From the NCBI GenBank assembly GCA_003670675.1, contig QWQY01000002.1:1-48110 (forward strand): a stretch of DNA of 48,110 nucleotides, given 5' to 3'. Position numbers and translations under genes: made by a program. Every line of letters starts with the position of its first letter. Position 1 is the stretch's first letter. The DNA is from Chloroflexota bacterium. Its GTDB lineage: Bacteria; Chloroflexota; Chloroflexia; Chloroflexales; Roseiflexaceae. The notes beneath the pieces are model-generated. The model was not told where the DNA came from. It made no database searches and saw nothing but the letters and a program-made list of their open reading frames with translations. This document shows positions 15,805-24,898 of this stretch, piece after piece.

Positions 15805-16968
15805 CTATTGCATGACGCTGGCTTCGCAGAAAAACGACGCGAGCGCCGGCGGCAAAATTTCGGCAAAGCGCGTCGTGTCGCCGACGGCATGACCGGCGAG
15901 GGGCATCAGACGCGCAGTCAATGGCTTTTTGAGCGCAGTAGCAACCGACGCTACCTCGCGATACATGCCCGCCAACGCGTCGACCGACACATCAGCCGCC
16001 AGCGGGATGGTATCGAGCCCTGTGCCGCAGACCGTACTAAATGCCAACAAATCCCGCAACGTATAGCGACCCTCGCGTGCCCGCTGGGCCAACACTGCAT
16101 CCTCGACCACCGGCAACATAATGCCCGAAAAGCCCAACTGTGTGACCGCACAGGCGCGGATCGTCGCCGTCAAGGCGCGTACCGCACTCAGCGTGCCCCA
16201 GCCACCAAACGGCACTCCTGACAGCGCCTCGATGGCACCTGCGATGCTCCGCTCGGGGTGGGGATGCGGCGCAAGCGACCAATCACAGCCCGCATAACCA
16301 ATCCCATACTGCGCACAAATTGGTTGGGCAATGCGGGCGAACAGCGCATCGTAGCGCACAATATCGGTAGCCAACTGCTGCAACGCTGTCGCCACCAACC
16401 GCGGTCGGTCGGCGTGGCCGAGTGGCACCTCTGCCAGCGGGCGGGTTGCCTGCCAGGCCAACGCTGCCGCCTCGGGGCCAATCGCCAGCCATGGGGCACC
16501 GCCGTCGTGCCACGAGGCGGGGAAGAACGGGCTGCCCGCGGGTACCTGTGCCAACGCCGCTACCCGCAGGTTGCCCACGCCGCCCGGTACGATCCGAGCC
16601 AGGTCGTGTGTCATCCGCGCCATCTGCTGGATAGCTCCTTCGTCGACGGCGTCGTGCGTCGTCAACGACACACTGGCAAATAACGCCTGCGTGGCAGCCA
16701 TTGCATCGGCGAGTTGATCGAGGCGCTCGCGCTGCACAACGCCGAGGGTGACGTAATCAAACCCCAAATCCAACGCGCGCTCTTCGAGCCCACAGGCCAC
16801 ACTGACCAGGTCGGCGCAACTGTTGAACCCATCTACCGTCGGCGTGGCCCGCAATGTCTGCACCACAACGCCCTCACGGGCGAGCTGCGTGCGCAGTGCT
16901 GCGGCGGCATCGGCGGCCCGTTGCCAATCCTTCTCGCGCGTGCCAACGGTAATCGTGCGTAGCTCCAT
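15805..16968 (-). CDS. DUF711 / UPF0210 family protein
   Basis: The 387-aa protein opens with MELRTITVGT, and the family signature follows: V-V-V-Q-T-L-R near residue 35, GYAGCDWSLAPHPHP-x-R-S near 230, GTLSAVRALTATIR, LGFSGIMLPVVEDAVLAQ near 285, FSTVCGTGLDTIPLAADVS near 315, and LAGHAVGDTTRF near 370. UPF0210 proteins have a glycyl-radical-like fold without the radical machinery, and their role is unsettled. In many bacteria they pair with an ACT-domain protein, and none is seen here. The gene is last in a six-gene minus-strand operon, 9 nt after azlD, and so is linked by context to amino-acid export. Confidence 0.85.
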   Translation of the reverse strand: MELRTITVGTREKDWQRAADAAAALRTQLAREGVVVQTLRATPTVDGFNSCADLVSVACGLEERALDLGFDYVTLGVVQRERLDQLADAMAATQALFASVSLTTHDAVDEGAIQQMARMTHDLARIVPGGVGNLRVAALAQVPAGSPFFPASWHDGGAPWLAIGPEAAALAWQATRPLAEVPLGHADRPRLVATALQQLATDIVRYDALFARIAQPICAQYGIGYAGCDWSLAPHPHPERSIAGAIEALSGVPFGGWGTLSAVRALTATIRACAVTQLGFSGIMLPVVEDAVLAQRAREGRYTLRDLLAFSTVCGTGLDTIPLAADVSVDALAGMYREVASVATALKKPLTARLMPLAGHAVGDTTRFAEILPPALASFFCEASVMQ

Positions 16969-16977
16969 GGTCTGCTC

Positions 16978-17298
16978 CTAGCCGCCCATCACCATGCGAA
17001 TAATCCAAAAGGACACCATTCCGCAGACGACCGTCAAAATGGCGTTGCTGGTGCGCCATGCCACCAATGCACCGATGATGCCTGCAAGCACTGCCGGCCC
17101 GAGCGACAACACCCGCCCCGCCGCACCACTCGTGGTGACCAACGCCGGCACGACCAAGGCCGTAAACACCGCCGCCGGCACATACCGGAGCCACAACGCC
17201 AACCACGGTGGCGGATTGTTGCGCATCACCAGCAACGGGATCGCCCGGGCTGCGTAGGTCACCGCCGCCATGCCCACATAGGTCAACCAAATACTCAT
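16978..17298 (-). CDS. azlD: AzlD-family branched-chain amino-acid export subunit
   Basis: The 106-aa, four-segment membrane protein has the AzlD pattern: TYAARAIPLLV near residue 15, LRYVPAAVFTALVVP near 38, a glycine/alanine-rich central helix, and a C-terminal VVCGMVSFWI. AzlD is the small partner of AzlC in an exporter of branched-chain amino acids (azaleucine resistance in Bacillus; the same arrangement as BrnFE). The start overlaps the aminotransferase stop by 4 bp (ATGA). Unusually, azlC and azlD are not adjacent; an aminotransferase lies between them. Confidence 0.88.
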   Translation of the reverse strand: MSIWLTYVGMAAVTYAARAIPLLVMRNNPPPWLALWLRYVPAAVFTALVVPALVTTSGAAGRVLSLGPAVLAGIIGALVAWRTSNAILTVVCGMVSFWIIRMVMGG

Positions 17299-18425
17299 GC
17301 CGTTGCTCCTGGCAGGGTGTCGAGGTAGGCAGCAAATGTGTGCAAACCGACATCAAAATCTTCTTTGCCAAAGCCGATGCGAAAGAAGTTCCCGGGATAC
17401 CCGTAGACCGTTGCCGGCAACACCAACACCCCGTGCTGTGTTTTCAGTGTGTCTGCAGCATCAGCAATAGTTGTATCACCCAGCAACTCAGGGAACGCTA
17501 CACTCCCCGCCTGTGGTGCCACCATCCGTAATTGATGCGGGCGGTCCATGCACAACTGATGAAAGAGCTGCAGGTTGCGCAACACAATCGAGCGACTGCG
17601 TGCCAACATGCGTGTCCGTGCGCGCAAGGCAATCAGCGAAAGGATTTCGGACGGGGCCGAATTACAGATCGTCGTGTAGTCTTTGTAGGCCATCATACGG
17701 GCCCGGAGTTCACTATCGCGGATAATCAACCAACCAACGCGTAGACCCGCCAGACCGAATGCTTTGGACATCACGCTCAGGCTCAAGCCACGGGTGCTGA
17801 GTTCGCAGGCAGCAGGCAGGCGATCTGCCGGGTTGTACTCAAGCAGGCGATAGACTTCGTCCGCAAACAGGTACGCCCCCGCGGCCTCGGCGATGTCCAC
17901 CACCGTGCGCCATTCGTCGTGCGTCAACGTCGCACCGGTCGGATTGTGGGGCACGTTGAGCAGAATCAGCTTCGTATTGGGGCGCACAGTGCGGCGCAAT
18001 GCCTCGATGTCGAGCTTCCACTTCTGCTCTGGTTTGAGCTCGATCAGCGTCACATCGGCACCGGTCGCGCGGCCTACTTCGTAGAGCGACTGATACCCGG
18101 GCCAGGTGGTAATCATGTGATCACCCGGGCCGAGAAGAACGTTAGCGGCGATATAGACGGCTTCTTCGGCACCGGCAAAGGTCAGTACGTCGTCGGGGCT
18201 AATCCCGCTGTACATCGATGCGATTTCGGCACGCAAGACAGGCAACCCGGCGGTCTCGGTATAGCCGAGGGTCAGGTCGTCCCAACGCTGGCGCGCATCA
18301 TCGTCGGCAAGGGCCAACACATCGCGCATCGCCATGCCTTGGATATCAGAACTACAGAGGATATGTGGGGTCGAAAACTCGTGCTTTGCGAAATAGCGCT
18401 CGAGTGCAAAATCAGCAATACGCAT
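17295..18425 (-). CDS. PLP-dependent class I/II aminotransferase inside the azl operon
   Basis: The protein has 376 residues from ATG 18425, sharing one base with the azlC stop; the longer track ORF runs back into azlC and is rejected. Fold-type I features are clear: PGYQSLYE near 105, NVPHNPTGATLT near 158, ADEVYR near 190, the Schiff-base lysine about residue 221 in SKAFGLAGLRVGW, and the substrate-binding arginine in FFRIGFG near 347. It fits aspartate-aminotransferase-like enzymes of the capreomycidine/arginine or broad amino-acid type, and the exact substrate cannot be read. Its position between azlC and azlD, overlapping both, implies it makes or removes the amino acid that the exporter handles. 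Confidence 0.88.
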   Translation of the reverse strand: MRIADFALERYFAKHEFSTPHILCSSDIQGMAMRDVLALADDDARQRWDDLTLGYTETAGLPVLRAEIASMYSGISPDDVLTFAGAEEAVYIAANVLLGPGDHMITTWPGYQSLYEVGRATGADVTLIELKPEQKWKLDIEALRRTVRPNTKLILLNVPHNPTGATLTHDEWRTVVDIAEAAGAYLFADEVYRLLEYNPADRLPAACELSTRGLSLSVMSKAFGLAGLRVGWLIIRDSELRARMMAYKDYTTICNSAPSEILSLIALRARTRMLARSRSIVLRNLQLFHQLCMDRPHQLRMVAPQAGSVAFPELLGDTTIADAADTLKTQHGVLVLPATVYGYPGNFFRIGFGKEDFDVGLHTFAAYLDTLPGATA

Positions 18426-19147
18426 CAGGGTTGCTCCTCTGGGGCTTGCATAGGCGTCAGAACGGCGAACCATGCACCGAACGCGCTCCCGATTAATCCT
18501 GCCAACAACACATACCAGCTCCCCGGCAACCACAACGCCGCCGCCACCGAAATCCCCGCCGCCAACAATGCCACCGAGCGATTGACGCGGTCGCGCACCA
18601 TGGGCATCAAGAAGGCGATGAACGTCAATGGGAAAATCAAATCCAGCCCGAGGCCGGCGGGGTCCGGGATCAGTGCGCCCAACAGGCTGCCAATCACCGT
18701 GCTCAACGCCCAAATGAAGTAGAGACTCAGATTGGCACCGAACTGGAACCACGCGTCCCCGCCGGTTTTCTCAAACTGCTGGACCCCTATCGCGTATGTC
18801 TCGTCGGTCAACTGGAAGGCCACCACTGCCCGCAACCAACCGGGCGACTGCCGAATATACGACGCCGTCGAGGCCGCCAACAACAGATGCCGCGCATTGA
18901 TAATCGCCGTCGCCGCAATAATGCTAATCGGGTTGGCACCTGCCGCAAATAACCCGACCGCAGTGAACTGCGATGCACCCGCAAACACGATCAGCGACAT
19001 CCCCAACGTCTCGGCAAAGCTCAATCCTGCCGCCAATGCACTGACGGCATAGACCATCCCAAACGGCGCCACCCCTGGCCACACAATTATCGTTGCAACA
19101 AATCCGCTACGTATCGCCTGCCAGCGACCGGTTGTCTCACCCTGCAT
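18425..19147 (-). CDS. azlC: AzlC-family branched-chain amino-acid export subunit
   Basis: The 240-aa protein has the AzlC layout: PGVAPFGMVYAVSALAAGLS near residue 24, the FAGASQFTA motif near 55, INARHLLLAAS near 82, FQLTDETYAIG near 110, and about seven membrane helices. AzlC is the large subunit of the AzlCD exporter. It begins 15 nt after the methyltransferase stop and its TGA overlaps the aminotransferase ATG (TGATG). Together with azlD further downstream the exporter is complete. Confidence 0.9.
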   Translation of the reverse strand: MQGETTGRWQAIRSGFVATIIVWPGVAPFGMVYAVSALAAGLSFAETLGMSLIVFAGASQFTAVGLFAAGANPISIIAATAIINARHLLLAASTASYIRQSPGWLRAVVAFQLTDETYAIGVQQFEKTGGDAWFQFGANLSLYFIWALSTVIGSLLGALIPDPAGLGLDLIFPLTFIAFLMPMVRDRVNRSVALLAAGISVAAALWLPGSWYVLLAGLIGSAFGAWFAVLTPMQAPEEQP

Positions 19148-19162
19148 ACCGAAACTTTCTGC

Positions 19163-19933
19163 TTAGCGCGGCACCACACCACTGATGAGTGCCACCGGGA
19201 TATGAAAACTACAATCTGCCTCGATCCCGAGTGCTTGTTTGACCGATTCGGGCGCTGCACCCAACATGCGCCGCAACTGCGCAACCTCGGGCTCGGGCGT
19301 CGCCATGCGTGTGACCCAGCTGGTAAACTCCAGCCGCACCGACCATGTCTGCTCATGCGTACCGACAAAGCCCACTGCCGCATACATGGCCAGCCACTGG
19401 CTGACGCAGTGATCGCGCACGTGCGATGGGTCACGCAAGATTTCGACAGCATTGAGAAAGGTGTCTGGCATCGGCGCTTCGGGCGAGACGACATCCACCA
19501 GCAACCACCGTCCACCCGGCTTGAGGACCCTGAATATCTCGCGCAGAGCTGACAAAGGATCAGCGAAATGATGCGCTGCATAGCGCGAAACTGCAACATC
19601 GAATGAATCATCCGGATACGGCAATTGCATGGCATCCGCTGCCTCGACCGTCACATTGCGCAAGCCCTTGGCAGCAACCTGTGCGCGGGTTTGGGCGAGC
19701 ATGGCCGGCGTCAAATCGACGGCCACCACCGCGGCAGCCTGCCCGGCCAGCCCGATGGTGACGTGACCCGCGCCGCAGCCGACATCGATGACGCGTTCGC
19801 TACCGGTGAGTGCGGCTGCCGCAATCAATCCCTGCAAATCGGCGCCACTGGCGTGCACCGTGCTGGTGGTGTAATTCGCAGCTACCGCGCCGAATTGCTG
19901 TTGGATCGATTGATTGATGCTGCTGTCGCTCAT
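19163..19933 (-). CDS. Class I SAM-dependent methyltransferase (UbiE-like)
   Basis: The 256-aa protein has SAM-binding motif I VIDVGCGAGHVTI near residue 48, motif II acidic residue in VVAVDLT near 70, DAMQLPYPDDSFDVAVSRYAAHHF near 104, and the LKPGGRWLLVD post-motif near 138. This is the Methyltransf_11/UbiE pattern for small-molecule methylation. It overlaps the alaX stop by 4 bp (ATGA). UbiE-type quinone methylation is possible, but the context gives no direct support. Confidence 0.85.
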   Translation of the reverse strand: MSDSSINQSIQQQFGAVAANYTTSTVHASGADLQGLIAAAALTGSERVIDVGCGAGHVTIGLAGQAAAVVAVDLTPAMLAQTRAQVAAKGLRNVTVEAADAMQLPYPDDSFDVAVSRYAAHHFADPLSALREIFRVLKPGGRWLLVDVVSPEAPMPDTFLNAVEILRDPSHVRDHCVSQWLAMYAAVGFVGTHEQTWSVRLEFTSWVTRMATPEPEVAQLRRMLGAAPESVKQALGIEADCSFHIPVALISGVVPR

Positions 19934-20646
19934 ACCAAGCCCACGATGATCCGTTTGTTGGTCGCGCCTTTGCTGCGGGTCTTGAGCAACGTCACCGTGC
20001 CCACTTCGGACGTGCGTGCGACATGGGTGCCGCCGTCCGCCTGCAAATCGAGCCCAACGATGTTGACGGTCCGTATCTCGCTGATCCCTTCGGGGAGCAG
20101 ATTGATTTTGGTGCGGATCAAGTCGGGGATGGCAAATGCCTCGGCACGGGGCAAAATACTGACCTCGAGGGGACGGTCCGCGGCGACTTCGACGTTGACG
20201 GCGTCGACGATTTTTTGGGCCAGTTCCGGGCTAAAGTCGCTTATCTCGAAGTCCAACCGGCCTTCGTCAATGTCCATGTTCCCACCGGTCACCAGGGCAC
20301 CATAATCGCGGAAGACCACACCGCACAGCAGATGCATTGCGGTGTGCGTGCGCATCAGGCGGTAGCGGCGCTCCCAATCAATGGTCACAGTAACGGCAGC
20401 GCCGACTGCTGGTCGTGATTCGCCGGTGAGCACATGCACGACGCCGTCAGCAGTTTTTTTGACCTCGCTGATGCTGTACTCTTGGCCGTCTGCACGCATC
20501 GTGCCGGTATCATGTGGCTGACCGCCGCTGGTGCAGTAGGCTATTGTTTGGTCGAGGATAACGCCGTTGCCTTCGGTGCTGTGGCCAGTGACGGTGGCGG
20601 TGCACGTGCGCAGGTATGCGTCGCTGTGATAGAGCAATGTAGTCAT
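19930..20646 (-). CDS. AlaX-type alanyl-tRNA editing protein
   Basis: The protein has 238 residues from ATG 20646. The track start is a TTG 3 nt downstream of a -10 hexamer and is unlikely. The zinc ligands of the alanyl-tRNA editing domain are present: HTAMH near residues 97-101 and DGGTHV with His about 208. The usual Cys of CGGTH is Asp, as in some AlaX classes. N-terminal features typical of the family, such as ILDQTIAYCTSGGQPHDTG, are clear. AlaX hydrolyses Ser- or Gly-mischarged tRNA-Ala in trans. It is the first gene of the azl operon. Confidence 0.88.
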   Translation of the reverse strand: MTTLLYHSDAYLRTCTATVTGHSTEGNGVILDQTIAYCTSGGQPHDTGTMRADGQEYSISEVKKTADGVVHVLTGESRPAVGAAVTVTIDWERRYRLMRTHTAMHLLCGVVFRDYGALVTGGNMDIDEGRLDFEISDFSPELAQKIVDAVNVEVAADRPLEVSILPRAEAFAIPDLIRTKINLLPEGISEIRTVNIVGLDLQADGGTHVARTSEVGTVTLLKTRSKGATNKRIIVGLV

Positions 20647-20672
20647 TGAAGGGCTCTCTTTCTGTTGCAAGC

Positions 20673-20678
20673 ATTATA
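20673..20678 (-). promoter_or_regulatory. -10 element for the alaX-azl operon
   Basis: A perfect TATAAT on the minus strand lies 27 nt before the alaX start. No good -35 is found at 16-18 bp. It is the only convincing promoter ahead of the six-gene operon. Confidence 0.5.
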
Positions 20679-20831
20679 GGTTACCGTTTGTGGGTTTGCG
20701 GCGAGCGATATGTTAGGATGGGGCATTACACAGGTCGCACGAGACGATGCAGGCTCTACAGTCGCACCGTACCTCAGGTGCTCACGAAATAAGTTTTCTC
20801 GCTATGTGCAACTACTGAATGGAGTGGATAC

Positions 20832-21566
20832 ATGCACGGACCAATCAGCGCAGTCTGCTGTAATCACAACACATCGAAATATATGGAACTCATGTTACGT
20901 TCGTTCGATGCAACCCATGCGGATCAGTGTATCGACCACTGGACACTCTACGATAATGCGTCCATAGACGACACAGCCAGCGTGTTTGCGTATGCACAGT
21001 CACGCGGCACTCCAATCCAACAATCCGGCTATACCACAGATACCCAACATGTCAGTCACGGAGCGCTCTTGCAGCGCGCTATAACGGCATTCCCCGACAG
21101 TCTGTATGTAGTGCTGTTTGATGCTGATATTGTCTTTACACAACACCAAACCATTCCGCGTATGATTACTCAATTGGCAGACGATCCACAGGCTTGGGCA
21201 ATTGGGGTCGCACCATCGTGGGATGGTCAAACTGAAGTTCCACCCGAGGCGCGTGCTGCAAATCCCGACATCTGCGATGCGCGCTTGCATCCTGCCTGTG
21301 CGGTCATCAAAAACACCCCGCTTTTTCGCACCGTCCTCGCCTGCGTGGGGATGGGGACATACGTGCGTCATTACCCAGAGCGCGATGAGTACCTCGATAC
21401 CTGCAAATTGCTGACACAGGTGATGCACACACACGGCATGCATCACCGAGTGAGTTCAGATATTATGGTCAAGCACTTCTTTTGCACATCGTACGAGTGG
21501 GATGATGCAGACCTTCGCGCTGCGAAAATGCAAACCCGTGATGCGCTGCTCGCAGCGTACCGGTGA
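20832..21566 (+). CDS. Glycosyltransferase-like protein (GT-A fold, probable)
   Basis: The 244-aa protein starts at ATG 20832 with GGAGTGG upstream. The N-terminus resembles GT2-type enzymes: ISAVCCNHNTSKYMELMLRS for the first strand and helix, Y-D-N-A-S-I-D-D-T for the nucleotide pocket, then VVLFDADIVF near residue 96, a DxD-like metal motif. Several cysteines and a C-terminal DIMVKHFFCTSYEWDD follow. It probably transfers a sugar onto a cell-surface acceptor. It lies just before a GT-C-like membrane protein, and both may act on the same glycan. Confidence 0.6.
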   Translation: MHGPISAVCCNHNTSKYMELMLRSFDATHADQCIDHWTLYDNASIDDTASVFAYAQSRGTPIQQSGYTTDTQHVSHGALLQRAITAFPDSLYVVLFDADIVFTQHQTIPRMITQLADDPQAWAIGVAPSWDGQTEVPPEARAANPDICDARLHPACAVIKNTPLFRTVLACVGMGTYVRHYPERDEYLDTCKLLTQVMHTHGMHHRVSSDIMVKHFFCTSYEWDDADLRAAKMQTRDALLAAYR

Positions 21567-21689
21567 CGCAGGTCACGTTCGAGTCCCTCCAGATCGTATG
21601 CCAACTGTGGCAGTATCTATGATTGATAACCGGACAGCACTACACCGCAGCGTTCGCGCTCATCATCGTTCACGTTCTTTGAGGTCAAC

Positions 21690-23606
21690 ATGCACTCCAT
21701 CACGAAATACTTGCAGAGTCACAATCTCCCGCTTATCCTATTGATCCCTGCTATGGGGTGGTTAGCGATGGTCGCGCACTGGTCCGAGACCCCCATGCTT
21801 GCACCACTGTTATTTGTTGCCATGCTTGTCGTTGTGGCGGGGTATCTGTGGCAAAACAACTGGGTCCGGATTGGTGGAGCACTCTGCTCGACCGTTGTCA
21901 TGGGACTGATGACCCAAGACAAGGCACCGCCACTAATCATCCCGCAGGTTGTGAGTTGGTTGGCATGCATCGCAGCAGTACTCATCCCATACCTACCGGC
22001 GCTCTGGCAGCGACTCCGCACACGTGCGCGCACGGTCCGTTCAAACATCGCTTGGTATGGGGCAGTCGGTTCAGTGACGTTGCTCGCGATTGGGGTGCGT
22101 GCCTGGCAGCTAGACAGTATTCCCATACCGGTGAGTGACGAATCTGCCTCAGCATTACTCAGCCTCGAAATATGGCACGGCAGCTTCACCAATCCATTCA
22201 TTTCTGGATGGTTCGAGTTCCCGTCGCTCTGGTTCTTTTTGATTGCGCCGTTCATCGGGACGTTCGGCAAGACATTTTTTGCAATCCGGTTCTTCCCCAT
22301 GATACTGGGGAGCGCCTGCATCCCCGCCCTGATCTGGGCAGTTCGACCCGTCCTACCACGGCAAGGCGCATTGGTGGCAGGTCTTGCTCTGGCCATGCTG
22401 GGCATTCACATCCACTTCTCACGCTATGGACTCAACAATATCGCAGATAGCTTCAGCGGCATTGTGCTCCTCGGTATCCTATTGCGCTATCGGCACCGTT
22501 CGACATTTGGGCTGGCGACGGCAGCAGGACTAACCATGGGGGCAGCTGTCTACGGGTATGCGAGTGCCCGCGTCTTCCCACTCATCGTCGTTTTGTATAT
22601 CGTCGCATTGGTGGTACGTGCACATCACACCTGGCGCCTCCATCTGCGCAATCTCGTCGTGATGGCGCTCGTCGCGATGGTCGTGACAGGGCCGTTGTTG
22701 GTGCACTACATCGAACAGCCCGACCAGTTCTGGTCGGTCGTTCGGCGGAGCTCTATCATCACCCGCGAGGCAGACGGCACGTCGGGCATCGAGCGCTGGG
22801 CCGCAGAACACGAACAAACAGTAGCCGAGGTCGTTGTGCGCAATATTGCCTACACCATGCAGGCGTTGTTCTGGGGGCCCGTCGAAGGGTGGTTCGGCAC
22901 GCCGCGCGCTGTGCTGACCATCCCGCTGTCGGCCTTGGCACTCATCGGCGCGATCGGCATGGTTGTCCGCCGCCAAGACAGTGCGGTATTCGCCGTCGCT
23001 GCCTGGCTCGCTGTGTGTAGTGGCATATCGGCGGTGAATTGGCCAATTGCAGCAGGGCAGCGCCTGGTGTCGTTGCTCGGCATTCTCGCCTTGCTGATTG
23101 GGTTCGGTACAATCGTGCTCTCAAACGTGTTGCGTCGGTACGTCAATCAACGCGCAATTGCGGTCGTCCTGTTTGCGCTGGTGAGTACGGGTGGGGTAAT
23201 GAGCCTCGATCATTATTTCAATACGTTTGTCAAACGCGAAGCCGGCATTGGCGATGCCCAACTCCATCGCGCCGGGATTGTCGCCCTGGTTGCCCAGCAG
23301 CTACCCGCATATACCTGGATCGACGTCTATCGGTCGGATGTGTTCAACTATGAGACTACCCCGGTATTGCGCTATGCGTTGATGCGTATCGACGCAAATA
23401 TCATCACCGAAGTGTATCCCGATCAGCCACTCGCTCCCATCATCATCTATCCCATCGAAGCCGCCAGTCGAGTGGTCCGCACGGACAACTATGTGGAGTA
23501 CAGTGTCGATACACCCGAAGGCGAGCCAACGCTGATTTTCGCTGTCCGCGACGATGCTCCCTGGGCAGCTGATGTTATTCGGACCGTCATCGAAAAGAAT
23601 GAGTAA
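21690..23606 (+). CDS. Polyprenol-sugar-dependent glycosyltransferase, GT-C fold (ArnT/PMT-like)
   Basis: The 638-aa integral membrane protein has about eleven to thirteen predicted helices. The GT-C signature is a first-loop acidic pair, here PVSDESASALLSLE near residue 150, then a W-F-E-F-P-S-L-W-F-F segment and a long C-terminal soluble domain (about 540-638). Such enzymes use undecaprenyl- or dolichyl-phosphate sugars on the outer face of the membrane. The N-terminal approximately 125 residues add three or four helices before the catalytic loop, which is longer than usual. It ends 1 nt from a convergent MFS gene. Confidence 0.7.
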   Translation: MHSITKYLQSHNLPLILLIPAMGWLAMVAHWSETPMLAPLLFVAMLVVVAGYLWQNNWVRIGGALCSTVVMGLMTQDKAPPLIIPQVVSWLACIAAVLIPYLPALWQRLRTRARTVRSNIAWYGAVGSVTLLAIGVRAWQLDSIPIPVSDESASALLSLEIWHGSFTNPFISGWFEFPSLWFFLIAPFIGTFGKTFFAIRFFPMILGSACIPALIWAVRPVLPRQGALVAGLALAMLGIHIHFSRYGLNNIADSFSGIVLLGILLRYRHRSTFGLATAAGLTMGAAVYGYASARVFPLIVVLYIVALVVRAHHTWRLHLRNLVVMALVAMVVTGPLLVHYIEQPDQFWSVVRRSSIITREADGTSGIERWAAEHEQTVAEVVVRNIAYTMQALFWGPVEGWFGTPRAVLTIPLSALALIGAIGMVVRRQDSAVFAVAAWLAVCSGISAVNWPIAAGQRLVSLLGILALLIGFGTIVLSNVLRRYVNQRAIAVVLFALVSTGGVMSLDHYFNTFVKREAGIGDAQLHRAGIVALVAQQLPAYTWIDVYRSDVFNYETTPVLRYALMRIDANIITEVYPDQPLAPIIIYPIEAASRVVRTDNYVEYSVDTPEGEPTLIFAVRDDAPWAADVIRTVIEKNE

Positions 23607-23607
23607 T

Positions 23608-24810
23608 TCATAATTCATCTTTAAATATGTGCCACGCTGCAATCCCTGCGCAGAGGTACGCCGCACCAGCGAACCAGACAAGCGGGGCAAAGCCGTAGAC
23701 AGGCTGCACAAAGCCGCTCAGGAGCGACGCCGAACCCCAGCCCGCCGACCACATAATCGTAATCATGCTCATCGCGACACCGCGTTGTTTGGGCTTCACA
23801 AAGCGCATTATCTGCAAATCGCTGAGCGTCACCGCCATGCCCAGCGAAAACGCACGCCACAGGTACCCAACAATCGCCAGCGCCTGCCACGGCGCCAAAA
23901 TCAGCAATACCCCTGGCCCCGCCAGCGCGCGCAGAGCGGCGACCCAAAACCGCAAACGCCGTTTGGCCAGGAAGTGTCCCGACAGCAGTGCTCCGCAGCC
24001 AATCGCCAGCTCGGCAAACGAAATAACCACACCGACGCTCTGATCCGGCAACCCAAACTGGTTGCGCAACAACAGACTCTGGAACGGGATAATCGCACCG
24101 CCGCCCAATCCCATCAGCAAATTGGGCACTCCATAGAGCAAAAAATGCCGCCGCAATTGTGGAGTCCCGGCATTCGCCTCGGCATCCCGCGCATGCTCCT
24201 CGTGGTGCTCGGTCACCCGCACAAATAAAATGGGCAGGATCGACAGATAGAAAAGCCCCACTCCGATGAGCATCGCCGATCGATAGGCAGGCATTGACTG
24301 TGCATCGACCTGCATCATGGGTGCCAAAACACTCGGCATCCACCCGGCGATGATGCCGCCAATCAGCCCAATGCTAATCGATGCCTCGTTCAACCCAAAA
24401 ATGAACCCACGTTGCGATTCGTCGTCGGTCGTCGCAGTCAACAACGGCATGATGGCCGTCATCGCCAATGCGGCGCAACATCCATTGAGGAACTGCGTCA
24501 CAATAATCCAGAACACCGACGGTGCATACAGCTGCCACGTCAACGTCGCCGCAAAAAACAGCATGGCGATTGCTAACGATCGCCGTGATCCGTATCGATC
24601 AATCAAGATCCCCACCGGGACCCCGACTATCAATCCCGCCACACGCATCGTCGTCGACAAGATCCCGGCCAGCTCGCTACCGAAGCCACGACTGACCAGG
24701 AAAAAATTGAACAACACATCAAAAAAACTAATCCCCAACCCAAACAACACCGCATGCAAGAGCACAAACCAGGCGGCCCGTGGAACGTTTCGAATCGATT
24801 GCATTGACAT
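23608..24810 (-). CDS. MFS transporter
   Basis: The 400-aa protein has twelve hydrophobic segments in two six-helix halves. The loop-2/3 MFS motif is present as VGVPVGILIDRYGSRRSLA near residue 62, and a second partial copy as SGHFLAKRRLRFW near 275. This is a drug/metabolite proton antiporter fold; the substrate cannot be read. The start (MSMQ) could be residue 1 or 3. It is divergent from the DMT transporter with a 12-bp palindrome between. Confidence 0.8.
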   Translation of the reverse strand: MSMQSIRNVPRAAWFVLLHAVLFGLGISFFDVLFNFFLVSRGFGSELAGILSTTMRVAGLIVGVPVGILIDRYGSRRSLAIAMLFFAATLTWQLYAPSVFWIIVTQFLNGCCAALAMTAIMPLLTATTDDESQRGFIFGLNEASISIGLIGGIIAGWMPSVLAPMMQVDAQSMPAYRSAMLIGVGLFYLSILPILFVRVTEHHEEHARDAEANAGTPQLRRHFLLYGVPNLLMGLGGGAIIPFQSLLLRNQFGLPDQSVGVVISFAELAIGCGALLSGHFLAKRRLRFWVAALRALAGPGVLLILAPWQALAIVGYLWRAFSLGMAVTLSDLQIMRFVKPKQRGVAMSMITIMWSAGWGSASLLSGFVQPVYGFAPLVWFAGAAYLCAGIAAWHIFKDEL

Positions 24811-24818
24811 TCGCTAGC

Positions 24819-24830
24819 GCACAGCTGTGC
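24819..24830. promoter_or_regulatory. 12-bp palindrome between divergent transporters
   Basis: GCACAGCTGTGC is a perfect palindrome in the short gap between the MFS gene and the EamA gene. It is a candidate operator for both; no regulator is known. Confidence 0.3.
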
Positions 24831-24898
24831 CATATCAACAGACAAAAACAGACAGGTGGACGTGCTATTATAAAGCAATTCTTTTTACCGAGGCTCTT

